64,000 bases of DNA, taken from the NCBI GenBank assembly GCA_910576545.1, contig CAJTKM010000003.1, positions 62,001-126,000 of the forward strand, read 5' to 3'. The notes below the pieces were generated by a model. The model made no database searches. It saw only the letters and a list, made by a program, of their open reading frames with translations, and was not told the origin of the DNA. This DNA is from Lachnospiraceae bacterium. GTDB lineage: Bacteria > Bacillota > Clostridia > Lachnospirales > Anaerotignaceae. Shown here piece after piece: positions 17,514-26,998 of the stretch (its first letter is position 1; each line of letters starts with the position of its first letter). A program made the position numbers and the translations under genes.

Positions 17514-20500
17514 GTGAGTTTTTTTGGAGTACATAATCATAGTGATGAGGGAAGTAATCTCAGACTTCGAGATTCCATAAATAAAATACCAGAAATGATT
17601 GAGTATGCTCACTCATTGGGTCATTCTGGTATTTGTTTTACAGAACATGAATCAATTACTTCCTCTTTAGACGCATTGAAATATTATGATAATCACAGAA
17701 ATATAGAGGGATGGGAAGGATTTAAAGTTGTTCTTGGTAATGAGATATACCTGTGTACTGAAGATGTAACAGCAGAAAACAAATTTAATAACCGTTATCC
17801 ACATTTTATTTTGGTGGCTTTAAATGCAAATGGTCATAAGGGCATTAGAGAATTAAGTACAAAAGCATGGATTGTAAATTCATTTATGCATGTTATGATG
17901 CGAGTCCCTACTTATTATAGTGATCTTGAAGAAATGATGGCGAACTATAAGGGGGATATTGTGGGGAGTAGTGCTTGCCTTGGAGGAGCATTACCGCATA
18001 GATTATTGCAATTTCAGGATTTAGAAAAAAATAATCCAAAACAATATGCAGAAATTTGGCAGTCTTGTAAAGATTGGATTGCATATATGAATGAAATATT
18101 TGGGGAAGGATATTTCTTCTTAGAATTGCAGCCTTCTCATATGCAAGAGCAAATATATGTCAATCAAAAATTGCTACAGTTATCAGCCGAAACTAGTACA
18201 CCATACATCATTACCACCGATGCACATTATTTAAAAAAAGAGGATCGAGAGATTCACAAAATCTTTTTAGAGTCGCAGGACGGTGATAGGGAAGTAGATG
18301 ATTTTTATTCTACCACTTACATAATGAGTGAAGAAGAAATTCATGATTATATGGATGACTATTATGGATATGATGTGGTGCAAAAAGGTTTGGATAATAC
18401 AATGCTCATCTATGAAAAAGCAGAGTATTACAAATTAACAAAAGATTTAGATATTCCTTATTTGCCTCTTGATACAAGTGAACCAAACAAAGACTTATAT
18501 GAAAAATACAAAAGTAAAATTGCATTATTAAAGGACTTTTATGAATCAAAATATGACTGTGACAGGCATCTGGTAAGAGATATTGTCGCATACATAGATA
18601 CGGATGAATATTATCGTACAAAAGAAGCCTATGAAAAAATCAATGAGTGTTTGCATTATATCAAGGATTCTTCCGAAAAAATGAAAGTACGATGGTCTAA
18701 GTATCTGTTACAGATTGCCATTGATGTACAGATTGCTTGGGAAGCTGGAACATTGGTAGGAGCAGGACGAGGATCAGGAGTAGGATTTTGTCTGCTAAAT
18801 ATACTTGGTATTACACAAATTAATCCATTGAGAGAAAAGACAAAAACTTATCCTTGGAGATTTTTGAATCCAGAACGTGCCTCTGTGTTAGATATAGATA
18901 TTGATATATGTGGTTCAAAGCGTGAGACAGTTATTCAGGCAATGAAAGACACTTATGGAGAAGATAGAGTTAGTAAGGTCATGACCTTATCTACTGAAAA
19001 AAGTAGAAGTGCTATTTTAACTGCTGCTCGTGGATTGAAAATTGACAATGATATTGCACAATATATCAGTTCTTTGATTGTAGCAGATAGAGGACAATTA
19101 AGAACATTATCCCAAATGTATTATGGAGATGATGATAATCCACCAGTTAGAGAATTTGTAACTGAGATGGATAAATACCCTGAATTGTGGAACGCAGCAC
19201 AAAAAATAGAAGGGTTAGTAAATGGTGTGGGTTCACACGCAGGAGGGATTATTCTTGTAGATAAGCCTTTTACCGATACAACTGCTTTAATGAAAACCAA
19301 TTCAGGAGATATAATTACACAATTTGATCTTCATATGTGCGAGGATTGTTCGCTTATTAAGGTAGATTTATTGTGTATTGATGCATTAGATAAAATGCAA
19401 GCGGAATTGGATTTGTTATTAGAGAATAAATTAATTGAATGGCAAGGCTCTTTGAAAGCGACTTATGAGAAATATATTGGAGTATATACACTTGAACGTG
19501 AAGCAGAAGATATGTGGAAGATGTTGTGGAACCACAAAGTAATGTCTTTCTTTCAGATGGAAAAAGAAAGTGGAGTACAAGCGGTTGCATTAGCAAAGCC
19601 TGCATCCGTTGACGAATTAGCAACAATCAATTCTGTATTGAGACTAATGGCACAAGAAAAGGGCGCAGAATCTCCATTGCAAAAATACGCTAGGTTTAGA
19701 GAAAATATTCAGTATTGGTATGATGAAATGACTGAATACGGACTTACGCAAGAAGAACAGGATATTTTGAAAGACATTATAGGCGTATCATTTGGCATTT
19801 GTGAAGCACAGGAATATTTAGTGCTATTAACACAGCATCCTAAAATTGGTGGTTTTTCGTTGGCTTGGGGTGACAGGTTAAGAAAAGCAGTAGCAAAAAA
19901 GAAACCTAAAGAGTTTCTACAGTTGCAAGATGAATTTTTTGCAAACGCAAAAGAGAAAAATTTATCAAAGAACCTAACGAATTATGTGTGGAATGTTCTT
20001 ATATGTACTCAAAGGGGATATGGATTTAATAAATCGCATACATTGGCATATTCGATTATCGGATTACAGGAATTGAATTTATGTTATAAATACAATCCGA
20101 TTTATTGGCAGACAGCGAATTTAATTGTAGATTCAGGTGCAATAGATGAAAATGCTGGTGACTCTACCAATTATGGCAAGATGGCAATAGCAATAGCGTC
20201 TGTACAAAAAGAGAATGTTAAAGTAGAACTACCACTTATCAATTCAGCGGAATTTGGTTTTAAAGCTGATGTTGAGAACAATAGAATTATTTTTGGCTTT
20301 AAGGGTATCAATGGTATTGGTGATGATATTGTACAAGCTATTATTCAAAACAAACCATTTAATTCTATTGAAGATTTTGCCACGAGAATGTTGGATACTA
20401 AGCTGATCACAAATTCTAAAATGGTTCAGTTGATAAAAGCTGGTTGCTTTACAGATTTACATTCTCAAGATAGAGAAAAAACAATGGACTGGTTTTTAAA

Positions 20501-21449
20501 GAAGTATGCCTTTATTCCTTGCGAAAAGATTACAATGCAACAATTTGGAAAACTTATAGGATTGGGTATCATACCTGACAACTTAGATTTGGCAGTTAGA
20601 ACAGTGAATTTTAAAAAGTATGTTTTAGATGATGAAAACTTATTTGAAAAACATATTGAAGAAGGAAAGAAGATACCCAAAAGAGGATATCATGATGGCT
20701 ACTATATTTTAGATGATAATTCACAGCCATTCTTTAAAGAACATTTTACAGAGGATTCAATAGTAAAAACCAAAGGAGATTATTACATTGTTTCAGAGAA
20801 ATTATTTGCAAAAGAGGCAGATCAAAAGATTCAGTCATTAAAGGATTGGTTTGAAAATGAAGATACATTGAAATTGTATAATGATTCTGTCTACCAAACA
20901 ATATGGAGAAAAAACGCTGATGGTTCCTTGCCTTCATGGTCTATGCAAGCATTAAGTTTCTATGATGGAGAACATGAGTTGGAACATATGAATGAAGAAT
21001 TATATGGTGTAGTGAATTTCTTTGAATTACCAGAAGAACCAGAACCATATGATTATTATACTCGGTACATAGACGGGACACCAAGACAAATGCCTAAATT
21101 TAAGATTTCTCGAATTGCTGGTACAGTAATCAATGCAGATAATCTTCATTGTATGGTAACACTTTTAACCAGACATGGAGCTGTGCAAGTGAAATTTAAT
21201 AAAGGACACTATGCGTTTTATAACAAACAGATTTCAGCGAAACTTGATCCTGATAGTGACAAAAAGACAGTACTTGAAAAAAGTTGGTTAAGTCGTGGTT
21301 CAAAAATTATCGTTGCTGGTATTAGAAGAGAAGACAGTTTTAGACCAATGATATACAAAGATACAATTTATCAACACACAGTTAATAGAGTCCAAGAGAT
21401 TTATGAAGATGGAACATTATTATTGCAATCTGAACGGACAAAGGTATAG
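17514..21449 (+). CDS. DNA polymerase III alpha subunit (DnaE-type), phage-encoded
   Basis: A 1311-residue C-family polymerase with GAGGAGGAC and a GTG start. The N-terminal PHP domain begins FFGVHNHSDEGS and includes TEHES and TDAHYL. The palm has LDIDID at residues 459-464 (metal-binding aspartates). Fingers and thumb include GYGFNKSHTLAY near residue 839, the conserved C-family signature. A C-terminal OB-like segment (KISRIAGTVI...) follows. Its own polymerase implies replication independent of host DnaE or PolC; which host clamp it uses is unknown. Confidence 0.93.
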   Translation: MSFFGVHNHSDEGSNLRLRDSINKIPEMIEYAHSLGHSGICFTEHESITSSLDALKYYDNHRNIEGWEGFKVVLGNEIYLCTEDVTAENKFNNRYPHFILVALNANGHKGIRELSTKAWIVNSFMHVMMRVPTYYSDLEEMMANYKGDIVGSSACLGGALPHRLLQFQDLEKNNPKQYAEIWQSCKDWIAYMNEIFGEGYFFLELQPSHMQEQIYVNQKLLQLSAETSTPYIITTDAHYLKKEDREIHKIFLESQDGDREVDDFYSTTYIMSEEEIHDYMDDYYGYDVVQKGLDNTMLIYEKAEYYKLTKDLDIPYLPLDTSEPNKDLYEKYKSKIALLKDFYESKYDCDRHLVRDIVAYIDTDEYYRTKEAYEKINECLHYIKDSSEKMKVRWSKYLLQIAIDVQIAWEAGTLVGAGRGSGVGFCLLNILGITQINPLREKTKTYPWRFLNPERASVLDIDIDICGSKRETVIQAMKDTYGEDRVSKVMTLSTEKSRSAILTAARGLKIDNDIAQYISSLIVADRGQLRTLSQMYYGDDDNPPVREFVTEMDKYPELWNAAQKIEGLVNGVGSHAGGIILVDKPFTDTTALMKTNSGDIITQFDLHMCEDCSLIKVDLLCIDALDKMQAELDLLLENKLIEWQGSLKATYEKYIGVYTLEREAEDMWKMLWNHKVMSFFQMEKESGVQAVALAKPASVDELATINSVLRLMAQEKGAESPLQKYARFRENIQYWYDEMTEYGLTQEEQDILKDIIGVSFGICEAQEYLVLLTQHPKIGGFSLAWGDRLRKAVAKKKPKEFLQLQDEFFANAKEKNLSKNLTNYVWNVLICTQRGYGFNKSHTLAYSIIGLQELNLCYKYNPIYWQTANLIVDSGAIDENAGDSTNYGKMAIAIASVQKENVKVELPLINSAEFGFKADVENNRIIFGFKGINGIGDDIVQAIIQNKPFNSIEDFATRMLDTKLITNSKMVQLIKAGCFTDLHSQDREKTMDWFLKKYAFIPCEKITMQQFGKLIGLGIIPDNLDLAVRTVNFKKYVLDDENLFEKHIEEGKKIPKRGYHDGYYILDDNSQPFFKEHFTEDSIVKTKGDYYIVSEKLFAKEADQKIQSLKDWFENEDTLKLYNDSVYQTIWRKNADGSLPSWSMQALSFYDGEHELEHMNEELYGVVNFFELPEEPEPYDYYTRYIDGTPRQMPKFKISRIAGTVINADNLHCMVTLLTRHGAVQVKFNKGHYAFYNKQISAKLDPDSDKKTVLEKSWLSRGSKIIVAGIRREDSFRPMIYKDTIYQHTVNRVQEIYEDGTLLLQSERTKV

Positions 21450-21463
21450 GAAAGAGAGGAAGA

Positions 21464-23719
21464 ATGGCACTAGAAGATAGAATAAAAATTATTTGCAGTG
21501 TAGAAACAATCAGGTTTTATAAAAATGAATTTGGTATAGCGGTTGTTTCGGTAGACAAAGTAAAGGAAGGTAAACTAAAGACAGATAAATTCAACCAAAT
21601 TATTATTAAGGGAACAATGCCTCAATTGATTGAAGGTAATCCTTATATATTGGTAGCTGATTATGTAGAAGATCCGAAATGGGGAGGTCAGTACAATATC
21701 ATTTCAATCTATAGTGCTATTACTTTTGGTGAGGATGACATAGTGGGACAGAAAAAATTCCTGTCCACTTTGTTTACTCCGTTACAGATTGAGAATATGT
21801 ACGCTGTTTTAGATAATCCATTTGAGTCTTTGAAGAATAATAGAGCAGAAGATTTGGTTCAAGTAAAAGGGTGTGGGCTTGATACGGCTGCAAGATGGAT
21901 AGATAGATTCAATCGAAATATGCATCTTGCAAAGATTTTCTCGGAATTAGAGGATTTTAACCTGACAAATAATATGGTACAAAGATTGATGGAGAAGTAC
22001 AATTCGCCAGACCTTGTAATTGAGAAAGTAAAAAACAATCCATATGTTTTATGCAATGAAGTGAAAGGTATCGGCTGGAAGACCGCTGATAAAATCGCAC
22101 TTGAAGGAGGAATGGGAGAATATAGTATAGAGCGTATCAGTGCTTATATGTATAAGTATTTGGACGATTCGGGACAGAATGGTTGTTCATGGGTAACACC
22201 AGATGAACTAATGGGTGCAATTATTGAAATGTTAGGAGAAGAAATACCTGATGCCAATATTACAGAAGCGATTCATGCTATGGAAGAAGATTTGTGGTGG
22301 AATGAGGACAAAACGCAAATCGGACTCAGAAAATATTTCAATGTAGAAGATAAGATTGCGAAAGAATTAATCAGAATACGAGATGCAAAGTCAGAAATCG
22401 CTTATGGAGATTGGGAAGACACAATTAAGCACGTTGAACATAAGAATGGCTGGCAATTTACAGAAGAACAAAAGCTAGGTGTGAAAGAAGCACTTGAAAA
22501 CAATGTGGTGGTTATTCATGGAGAAGCCGGAACAGGAAAAAGTTCTTCTGTATCAGCTTTTCTTGAAGCACTAAAGAATTATGTATATGTACAATGTGCA
22601 TTATCTGGTAGAGCAAGTTCCAGAATGGCAGAGATTACAGGAGAAGAAGGGTACACGATTCATAGGTTGTTGAAATATCCGTGCCAAGGCGAAGGTGGTA
22701 AAAATGGTTTTACATATCACGATGAAAATCCTTTGGACGTAGATATCGTAATTGTTGATGAAATTTCAATGGTAGATGCGTATTTGTTCTATTATCTGAT
22801 TAGAGCGATTCCTTCAGGAGCAAAGCTGATTTGTTTGGGTGATATGGGACAGTTAGAGTCTATTGGTTGTGGAAATATTGCGTTTGATATGATCCATTCG
22901 CCAGAAATTCCTACAGTGTATCTTAGCCAGGTGCATAGACAAGCTGCTTCATCAGCAATCGTTACAGAGGCAAGACAGATTAGACAAGGAATACAGATTG
23001 TAGAAAAAGATTGGGTTGGTACAGATATTCGAGGAGAACTAAAGGATTTGTCTTTAGATTGTTATTCTGACAAGAGCAATACATTTTATAAAGTTATGCA
23101 GAAGTTTTCAGAAGCAATGAATAAAGAAAATTTTGACATAATGGAAACTCAGATATTAGTGCCAGTAAAAAATAATGGAGATGCTTGTACTTATAATATC
23201 AATAATACAATTCAAGATTTGTACAATCCAAGTGATGACAGCAAACCACAGATTGAAGTAGTGTCCCAAGGAAAAGTTACAATTCTCCGACAGGGAGACA
23301 AGGTTATAAATACACAGAATACCTATAAGACCATTCCACCAATTTTTAACGGTAATTTGGGGATTATTAAAGATGTGTTCCCAGAAGACAAAGCATTAAT
23401 TATTTCATTCATGGGAATTGGAGAAGTTTATGTTGAAGGAACTCAGGTAAACAGTATTGAACTTGGATACGCAATTACTGTTCATAAATCGCAAGGATCA
23501 CAATTTGACCATGTAATATTCGGGATTGATTTTGGGTCATATTCGCTGCTAACAAGAGAATTATTATATACAGGAATCACGAGAGCAAAAAGAATGTGTG
23601 ATATGGTAGCACAAATTGGAGCGTTGAGAATGGCGATTAGTAAAGAGGGAGTAAGTAAGAAGCAAACCCATCTGCAGCAATGTTTATATGATACTGCTCA
23701 TCCAAAGTTGGTGTTTTGA
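21464..23719 (+). CDS. RecD2-like DNA helicase
   Basis: A 751-residue SF1B helicase. An OB-like N-terminus is followed by helix-hairpin-helix segments (VKGCGLDTAARW, VKGIGWKTADK). The motor starts at the P-loop GEAGTGKSS (about residues 352-360), then VIVDEISM (motif II), GDMGQLES, a VHRQ motif and ITVHKSQGSQFD (motifs V-VI region). The layout matches RecD2 (YrrC) 5'-3' helicases. It ends the replisome block and is followed by a large stem-loop. Confidence 0.9.
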   Translation: MALEDRIKIICSVETIRFYKNEFGIAVVSVDKVKEGKLKTDKFNQIIIKGTMPQLIEGNPYILVADYVEDPKWGGQYNIISIYSAITFGEDDIVGQKKFLSTLFTPLQIENMYAVLDNPFESLKNNRAEDLVQVKGCGLDTAARWIDRFNRNMHLAKIFSELEDFNLTNNMVQRLMEKYNSPDLVIEKVKNNPYVLCNEVKGIGWKTADKIALEGGMGEYSIERISAYMYKYLDDSGQNGCSWVTPDELMGAIIEMLGEEIPDANITEAIHAMEEDLWWNEDKTQIGLRKYFNVEDKIAKELIRIRDAKSEIAYGDWEDTIKHVEHKNGWQFTEEQKLGVKEALENNVVVIHGEAGTGKSSSVSAFLEALKNYVYVQCALSGRASSRMAEITGEEGYTIHRLLKYPCQGEGGKNGFTYHDENPLDVDIVIVDEISMVDAYLFYYLIRAIPSGAKLICLGDMGQLESIGCGNIAFDMIHSPEIPTVYLSQVHRQAASSAIVTEARQIRQGIQIVEKDWVGTDIRGELKDLSLDCYSDKSNTFYKVMQKFSEAMNKENFDIMETQILVPVKNNGDACTYNINNTIQDLYNPSDDSKPQIEVVSQGKVTILRQGDKVINTQNTYKTIPPIFNGNLGIIKDVFPEDKALIISFMGIGEVYVEGTQVNSIELGYAITVHKSQGSQFDHVIFGIDFGSYSLLTRELLYTGITRAKRMCDMVAQIGALRMAISKEGVSKKQTHLQQCLYDTAHPKLVF

Positions 23720-23729
23720 TTTAAAAAAC

Positions 23730-23777
23730 AGTCTATATATAGTAGCTTGCAAAGCGCAAAACCACTATATATAGACT
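23730..23777 (+). terminator. 14-bp perfect stem-loop after the replisome operon
   Basis: AGTCTATATATAGT (23730-23743) pairs perfectly with ACTATATATAGACT (23764-23777) around a 20-nt loop. It lies between the convergent ends of the RecD2-like gene and a minus-strand membrane gene, so it may terminate or stabilise both transcripts. There is no long U-run. It resembles the stem-loop at 8178-8219. Confidence 0.55.
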
Positions 23778-23808
23778 AAATATGCCAATAAAATAGGACT
23801 TTTATGTA

Positions 23809-24231
23809 TTATGAAATGCTTATGAGTACAAAAAAACCTATAATAATTTGAGCGCAGCATATGGCAATAGGTAAATTATGGTGAATTGTATTATTGTAAT
23901 TGTAAGGACTATCAATTTGTTGGGAATGTACTAAAATATATTTTTTGATTGAATTCTTTATGGTATTTATTTTCTTCATTTCAATAGTAGATAATAAACA
24001 TGTAAAAATAGAAAAAATAATTCCTACTACTGGAAAAATTTGATTCGGCAAATTTCCTGTATTAGCACCCCAAGCGTCTTTCATATAAGGAATAAAAAAT
24101 AATATAAAACTGAGTAAAACAGTTTTGGATGTAAGAGACCAATATTGAGATAGTCTAAATTTCCATTCATCATGTAAAATATTTATATAGTCTAAATCAT
24201 GATTTATTCTATTTCCAGATGGGTTGCTCAT
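23809..24231 (-). CDS. small membrane protein of unknown function (cargo-like)
   Basis: A 140-residue protein using ATG 24231, preceded by GAGGA. It has a charged, Tyr- and Trp-rich N-terminus (HDEWKFRLSQYWS) and three hydrophobic helices, with a charged stretch (MKKINTIKNSIKKY) between helices 2 and 3. This resembles SLATT/RipA-like small membrane proteins, some of which act as effectors in conflict systems; the link is tentative. It stands alone on the minus strand between a stem-loop and a regulated methyltransferase leader. Confidence 0.55.
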   Translation of the reverse strand: MSNPSGNRINHDLDYINILHDEWKFRLSQYWSLTSKTVLLSFILFFIPYMKDAWGANTGNLPNQIFPVVGIIFSIFTCLLSTIEMKKINTIKNSIKKYILVHSQQIDSPYNYNNTIHHNLPIAICCAQIIIGFFVLISIS

Positions 24232-24339
24232 ATTGATATCCTCACTATTTTTTTGGACTAAGTATATCATATATTTATAAGAAAATAAATACCTATGAAT
24301 CAATGAAAGATAGGTTTCAAAGGTAAAAAAATAAATGAA

Positions 24340-24412
24340 AGGAGTAAAGAGATTTGTGCGCACAGAAAATCATGATTTGCTCCTAAAAAATATTGAAATA
24401 TTTAAAACTTAA
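24340..24412 (+). promoter_or_regulatory. leader hairpin masking a ribosome site, with 18-codon leader ORF
   Basis: AGGAGTAAA (24340-24348) can pair over nine positions with TTTGCTCCT (24376-24384), burying the only good Shine-Dalgarno upstream of the methyltransferase. That site serves an 18-codon GTG leader frame (24356-24412) which spans the hairpin and overlaps the methyltransferase TTG at 24393. The loop holds the palindrome GTGCGCAC. This fits translational coupling or attenuation, but no ligand or factor is apparent. Confidence 0.5.
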
Positions 24413-25112
24413 TGAAGATAAACATTTAATATTTAATGAAAGTGCATTAGATATATTGGATTTAATGATAGAAAAGGGTAAGAAGGTAGATATGATTTTT
24501 ACTGATCCACCTTATAAAATTACAGCAAGGGGTAATGGTGGTAATTCAGGCGGTATGTTTCAAAAAAAAGAGGTCAACAATGGAAGGGTATTTAATGTAA
24601 ATGATTTGGAAATTGAAGACTGGTTGCCAAAGTTCTATAAAGTTCTGAAAGATAATAGTCACTGTTACATAATGACCAATAATAAAAATATTACACACTA
24701 TCTTGATGTTATTGATAAATCAGATTTTCACTATATCAAATGTCTTATATGGGTTAAGGATAATAAGATTATGGGACAAACTTATATGAGTCAGTTTGAA
24801 TATATTATTATGCTAAGGAAAGGCTCACACAAGAAAATCAATAATTGTGGCACAAGTGATGTTTTACAAATTGCTAATAAAAAAATGAAGGATGAAAATA
24901 ATAAGACAATTCATGATACAGAAAAGCCAGTTGAATTAACTGACATTCTAATTCAAAATTCTTCTAATAAAGGCGATACGATTTTTGATCCTTTTATGGG
25001 TATCGGCGGATGTGGTGTTAGCTGCAAAAAACTTGACAGAAAATTTATTGGAATTGAAATTGCTGAAAAATATTTTCAGATTGCGAAAGAAAGAATAGGT
25101 TTGTATCAATGA
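24393..25112 (+). CDS. DNA adenine/cytosine-N4 methyltransferase
   Basis: A 239-residue amino-methyltransferase. FTDPPYKI near residues 35-42 is the catalytic DPPY motif IV; FDPFMGIGGCG near the C-terminus is the SAM-binding FxGxG motif. This order (IV before I) is the beta class. TTG 24393 gives the natural N-terminus but has no own ribosome site, so it probably relies on the leader frame. No endonuclease partner is next to it; it may protect phage DNA or regulate expression. Confidence 0.85.
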   Translation: MKYLKLNEDKHLIFNESALDILDLMIEKGKKVDMIFTDPPYKITARGNGGNSGGMFQKKEVNNGRVFNVNDLEIEDWLPKFYKVLKDNSHCYIMTNNKNITHYLDVIDKSDFHYIKCLIWVKDNKIMGQTYMSQFEYIIMLRKGSHKKINNCGTSDVLQIANKKMKDENNKTIHDTEKPVELTDILIQNSSNKGDTIFDPFMGIGGCGVSCKKLDRKFIGIEIAEKYFQIAKERIGLYQ

Positions 25113-25148
25113 ATCGCTCGTTTTATCCAGTGAATGTGAGGTGATTAT

Positions 25149-25661
25149 GTGAAAATTATATTTTTGGATGTGGACGGAGAACTTACATATAGCAATTATA
25201 AAAATGAAGAAACTGCAAATATTGATATTGGAAAAGTGAAACTTCTTAAAGAAATATGTGACAAAACAGATGCAAAAGTTGTTATTAGCTCTAGCTGGCG
25301 AGGATTTGAAAAATATACACCTCAAATATATCATGTTTTGAGAAAAATTTTATCAAAGAATAATATAGATGTTTTAGGTGATACACCATATTTAAAAACA
25401 GAAATTATAGGTGATATTCCTGAAACAATAAGATTAGAAGAAGATTTAGATATTAAATGTAAGTATGGAACTGGAAGAGCTGCGGAAATTCAAAAATGGG
25501 CTGACGAACATGATGTAGAAAGTTTCGTGATATTGGATGATGAAGATTGGCAATGGTCTGATTATGGGTATGAAAATAATTGGATACAGCCTACATGGTT
25601 TGGTGATGGAGGTTTAAAAAGAGAACATGTAGATATGGCTATAAATATTCTAAATAAATAA
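25149..25661 (+). CDS. HAD-family hydrolase or phosphatase
   Basis: A 170-residue protein, GTG start behind GAGGTGAT. FLDVDGEL gives the catalytic DxD of the HAD superfamily, VVISSSWR gives motif II Ser, and ILDDEDW gives motif IV acids. It resembles small HAD phosphatases of phage and RNA-repair contexts. The usual DVDGVL is DVDGEL here. Substrate unknown. Confidence 0.75.
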   Translation: MKIIFLDVDGELTYSNYKNEETANIDIGKVKLLKEICDKTDAKVVISSSWRGFEKYTPQIYHVLRKILSKNNIDVLGDTPYLKTEIIGDIPETIRLEEDLDIKCKYGTGRAAEIQKWADEHDVESFVILDDEDWQWSDYGYENNWIQPTWFGDGGLKREHVDMAINILNK

Positions 25662-25676
25662 ACGGGAGGACTATCT

Positions 25677-25817
25677 ATGATAATGATAAATGGGAACTGG
25701 GAGCAAGTCAAAGACTTATCAGATGTTCTCAGAATTGTATCTGAAAATATTGGTATTGAGTTTGCTCAGAAAGTAGAAGAGATATTTGAGGAGGAATTAT
25801 ATGATCTCAAATCCTAA
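25677..25817 (+). CDS. small acidic hypothetical protein (46 aa)
   Basis: ATG at 25677 behind CGGGAGGAC. A 46-residue acidic helical product whose end overlaps the start of the next gene, containing that gene's GAGGAGG ribosome site. Function unknown. Confidence 0.5.
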   Translation: MIMINGNWEQVKDLSDVLRIVSENIGIEFAQKVEEIFEEELYDLKS

Positions 25818-26202
25818 ACATGGTTGGTGTAATTTCAAATTAGGGACATTTGATGGTACACCAAGTTATTTAACAGACGTGCCAATAGATATACTTGCAG
25901 CTTTTATAGATTATCATAATAAAGGCTGTGGAGTGATTTGGTTTGATGAAGAAGGCACAGAATTTACATTAGTAATAACTCCATATTCATTATTTATTAT
26001 TGAAGAAAAAGAGAAACCAATATTACATGATTTTTCTGAGATGAAGATAGAGGATTTGGAGAAAGAACTTATTAAAGACATAGAAAATGATTTGTATGGA
26101 TGGGCTAATTTTATAACTGATGACGATGTGGAAGAGATTAAACAACATGAAACTGAGATTAGGCAGAGGATAGCGATTTTAAAGAAATATATGAGACAAT
26201 GA
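25801..26202 (+). CDS. hypothetical phage protein
   Basis: A 133-residue protein. GAGGAGG (25788-25794) selects ATG 25801 rather than an upstream TTG at 25786. Beta-rich N-terminal half, acidic helical C-terminal half (EEIKQHETEIRQRIAILKKY). No domain recognised. Confidence 0.6.
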   Translation: MISNPKHGWCNFKLGTFDGTPSYLTDVPIDILAAFIDYHNKGCGVIWFDEEGTEFTLVITPYSLFIIEEKEKPILHDFSEMKIEDLEKELIKDIENDLYGWANFITDDDVEEIKQHETEIRQRIAILKKYMRQ

Positions 26203-26231
26203 ATCCACGCTTTCAAAGGAGAAATTGGACA

Positions 26232-26369
26232 ATGAAGAAATTTATTAAAAGATTATTCTGCAAACATGATTATAAATACACTTATCTTTACATGATTAAC
26301 GGAGGAATGGCTAAGTTATATCATTGTGAATGTAAAAAGTGTGGAAAGGTAAGGTATAAAACTAACTAA
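26232..26369 (+). CDS. small Cys/His-containing protein (45 aa)
   Basis: A 45-residue basic protein, weak ribosome site. CKHD...YHCECKKCGKV suggests one zinc site. Its last stop base is the first base of the next gene (TAATG). This type of short protein is frequent in Firmicute phages. Confidence 0.55.
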   Translation: MKKFIKRLFCKHDYKYTYLYMINGGMAKLYHCECKKCGKVRYKTN

Positions 26370-26947
26370 TGAAAATATTTTTTGATACAGAATTTACAGG
26401 GTTACATAAAGATACAACATTAATTAGCATTGGGCTAATTTCAGAAGATCGAAGATGTTTTTATGCAGAACTAACAGATTATAAAAGAACATTACCAGAT
26501 ACAGATAATTGGAATTGGATAGAAGAAAATGTCATTGCAAATCTTTATAAATCAAAAAGTGAAAATGACAGAAAATATATTCCTAATTATCATATTGGAA
26601 CAAAGGATGATATTGCATTGGCTCTTGGTAATTGGTTTAGCCAATTTGATGGAGTAGAATTGGTGTCTGATGTATGCCATTACGATATGGTTCTATTAAT
26701 TGATTTGTTTGGAACAGCGTTTGACTTGCCTAAAAATGTAAGCGCAAGTTGCTACGATATAAATCAAGATGTTGCAAGACATTATAGAATTAGTCAATCT
26801 GAAGCATTTGATAAATCAAGAGAACAAATATTATGGGATAGGTGGAAGGATAACACAGTTAGTGGCGAAAAGCACAATGCTTTATATGATGCGAAAGTTA
26901 TTAGGGAGTTATATCAAATTTTGAATAATGTAGATTTTGATAAATAA
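26369..26947 (+). CDS. DEDD-family 3'-5' exoribonuclease-like protein (Rv2179c-like)
   Basis: A 192-residue protein. FFDTEFTG at residues 4-11 gives the DxE of exonuclease motif I; VSDVCHYDMVL supplies motif II Asp; HNALYDAKV supplies the motif III His/Asp. This is the DEDDh order of the Rv2179c-like exoribonucleases. ATG overlaps the upstream stop by one base. Likely acts on short RNA or single-stranded DNA. Confidence 0.8.
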   Translation: MKIFFDTEFTGLHKDTTLISIGLISEDRRCFYAELTDYKRTLPDTDNWNWIEENVIANLYKSKSENDRKYIPNYHIGTKDDIALALGNWFSQFDGVELVSDVCHYDMVLLIDLFGTAFDLPKNVSASCYDINQDVARHYRISQSEAFDKSREQILWDRWKDNTVSGEKHNALYDAKVIRELYQILNNVDFDK

Positions 26948-26998
26948 TGAGGTAATGAAACAAGTCTTTCAAAGAAAAAAATAAAGGAGAATGTGACT

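Noticed and set aside
24393-25112. Type II or III restriction-modification system with the methyltransferases
   Set aside because: No restriction subunit adjoins either methyltransferase; the Mrr-like gene is 19 kb away and of a type that does not pair with a methylase.
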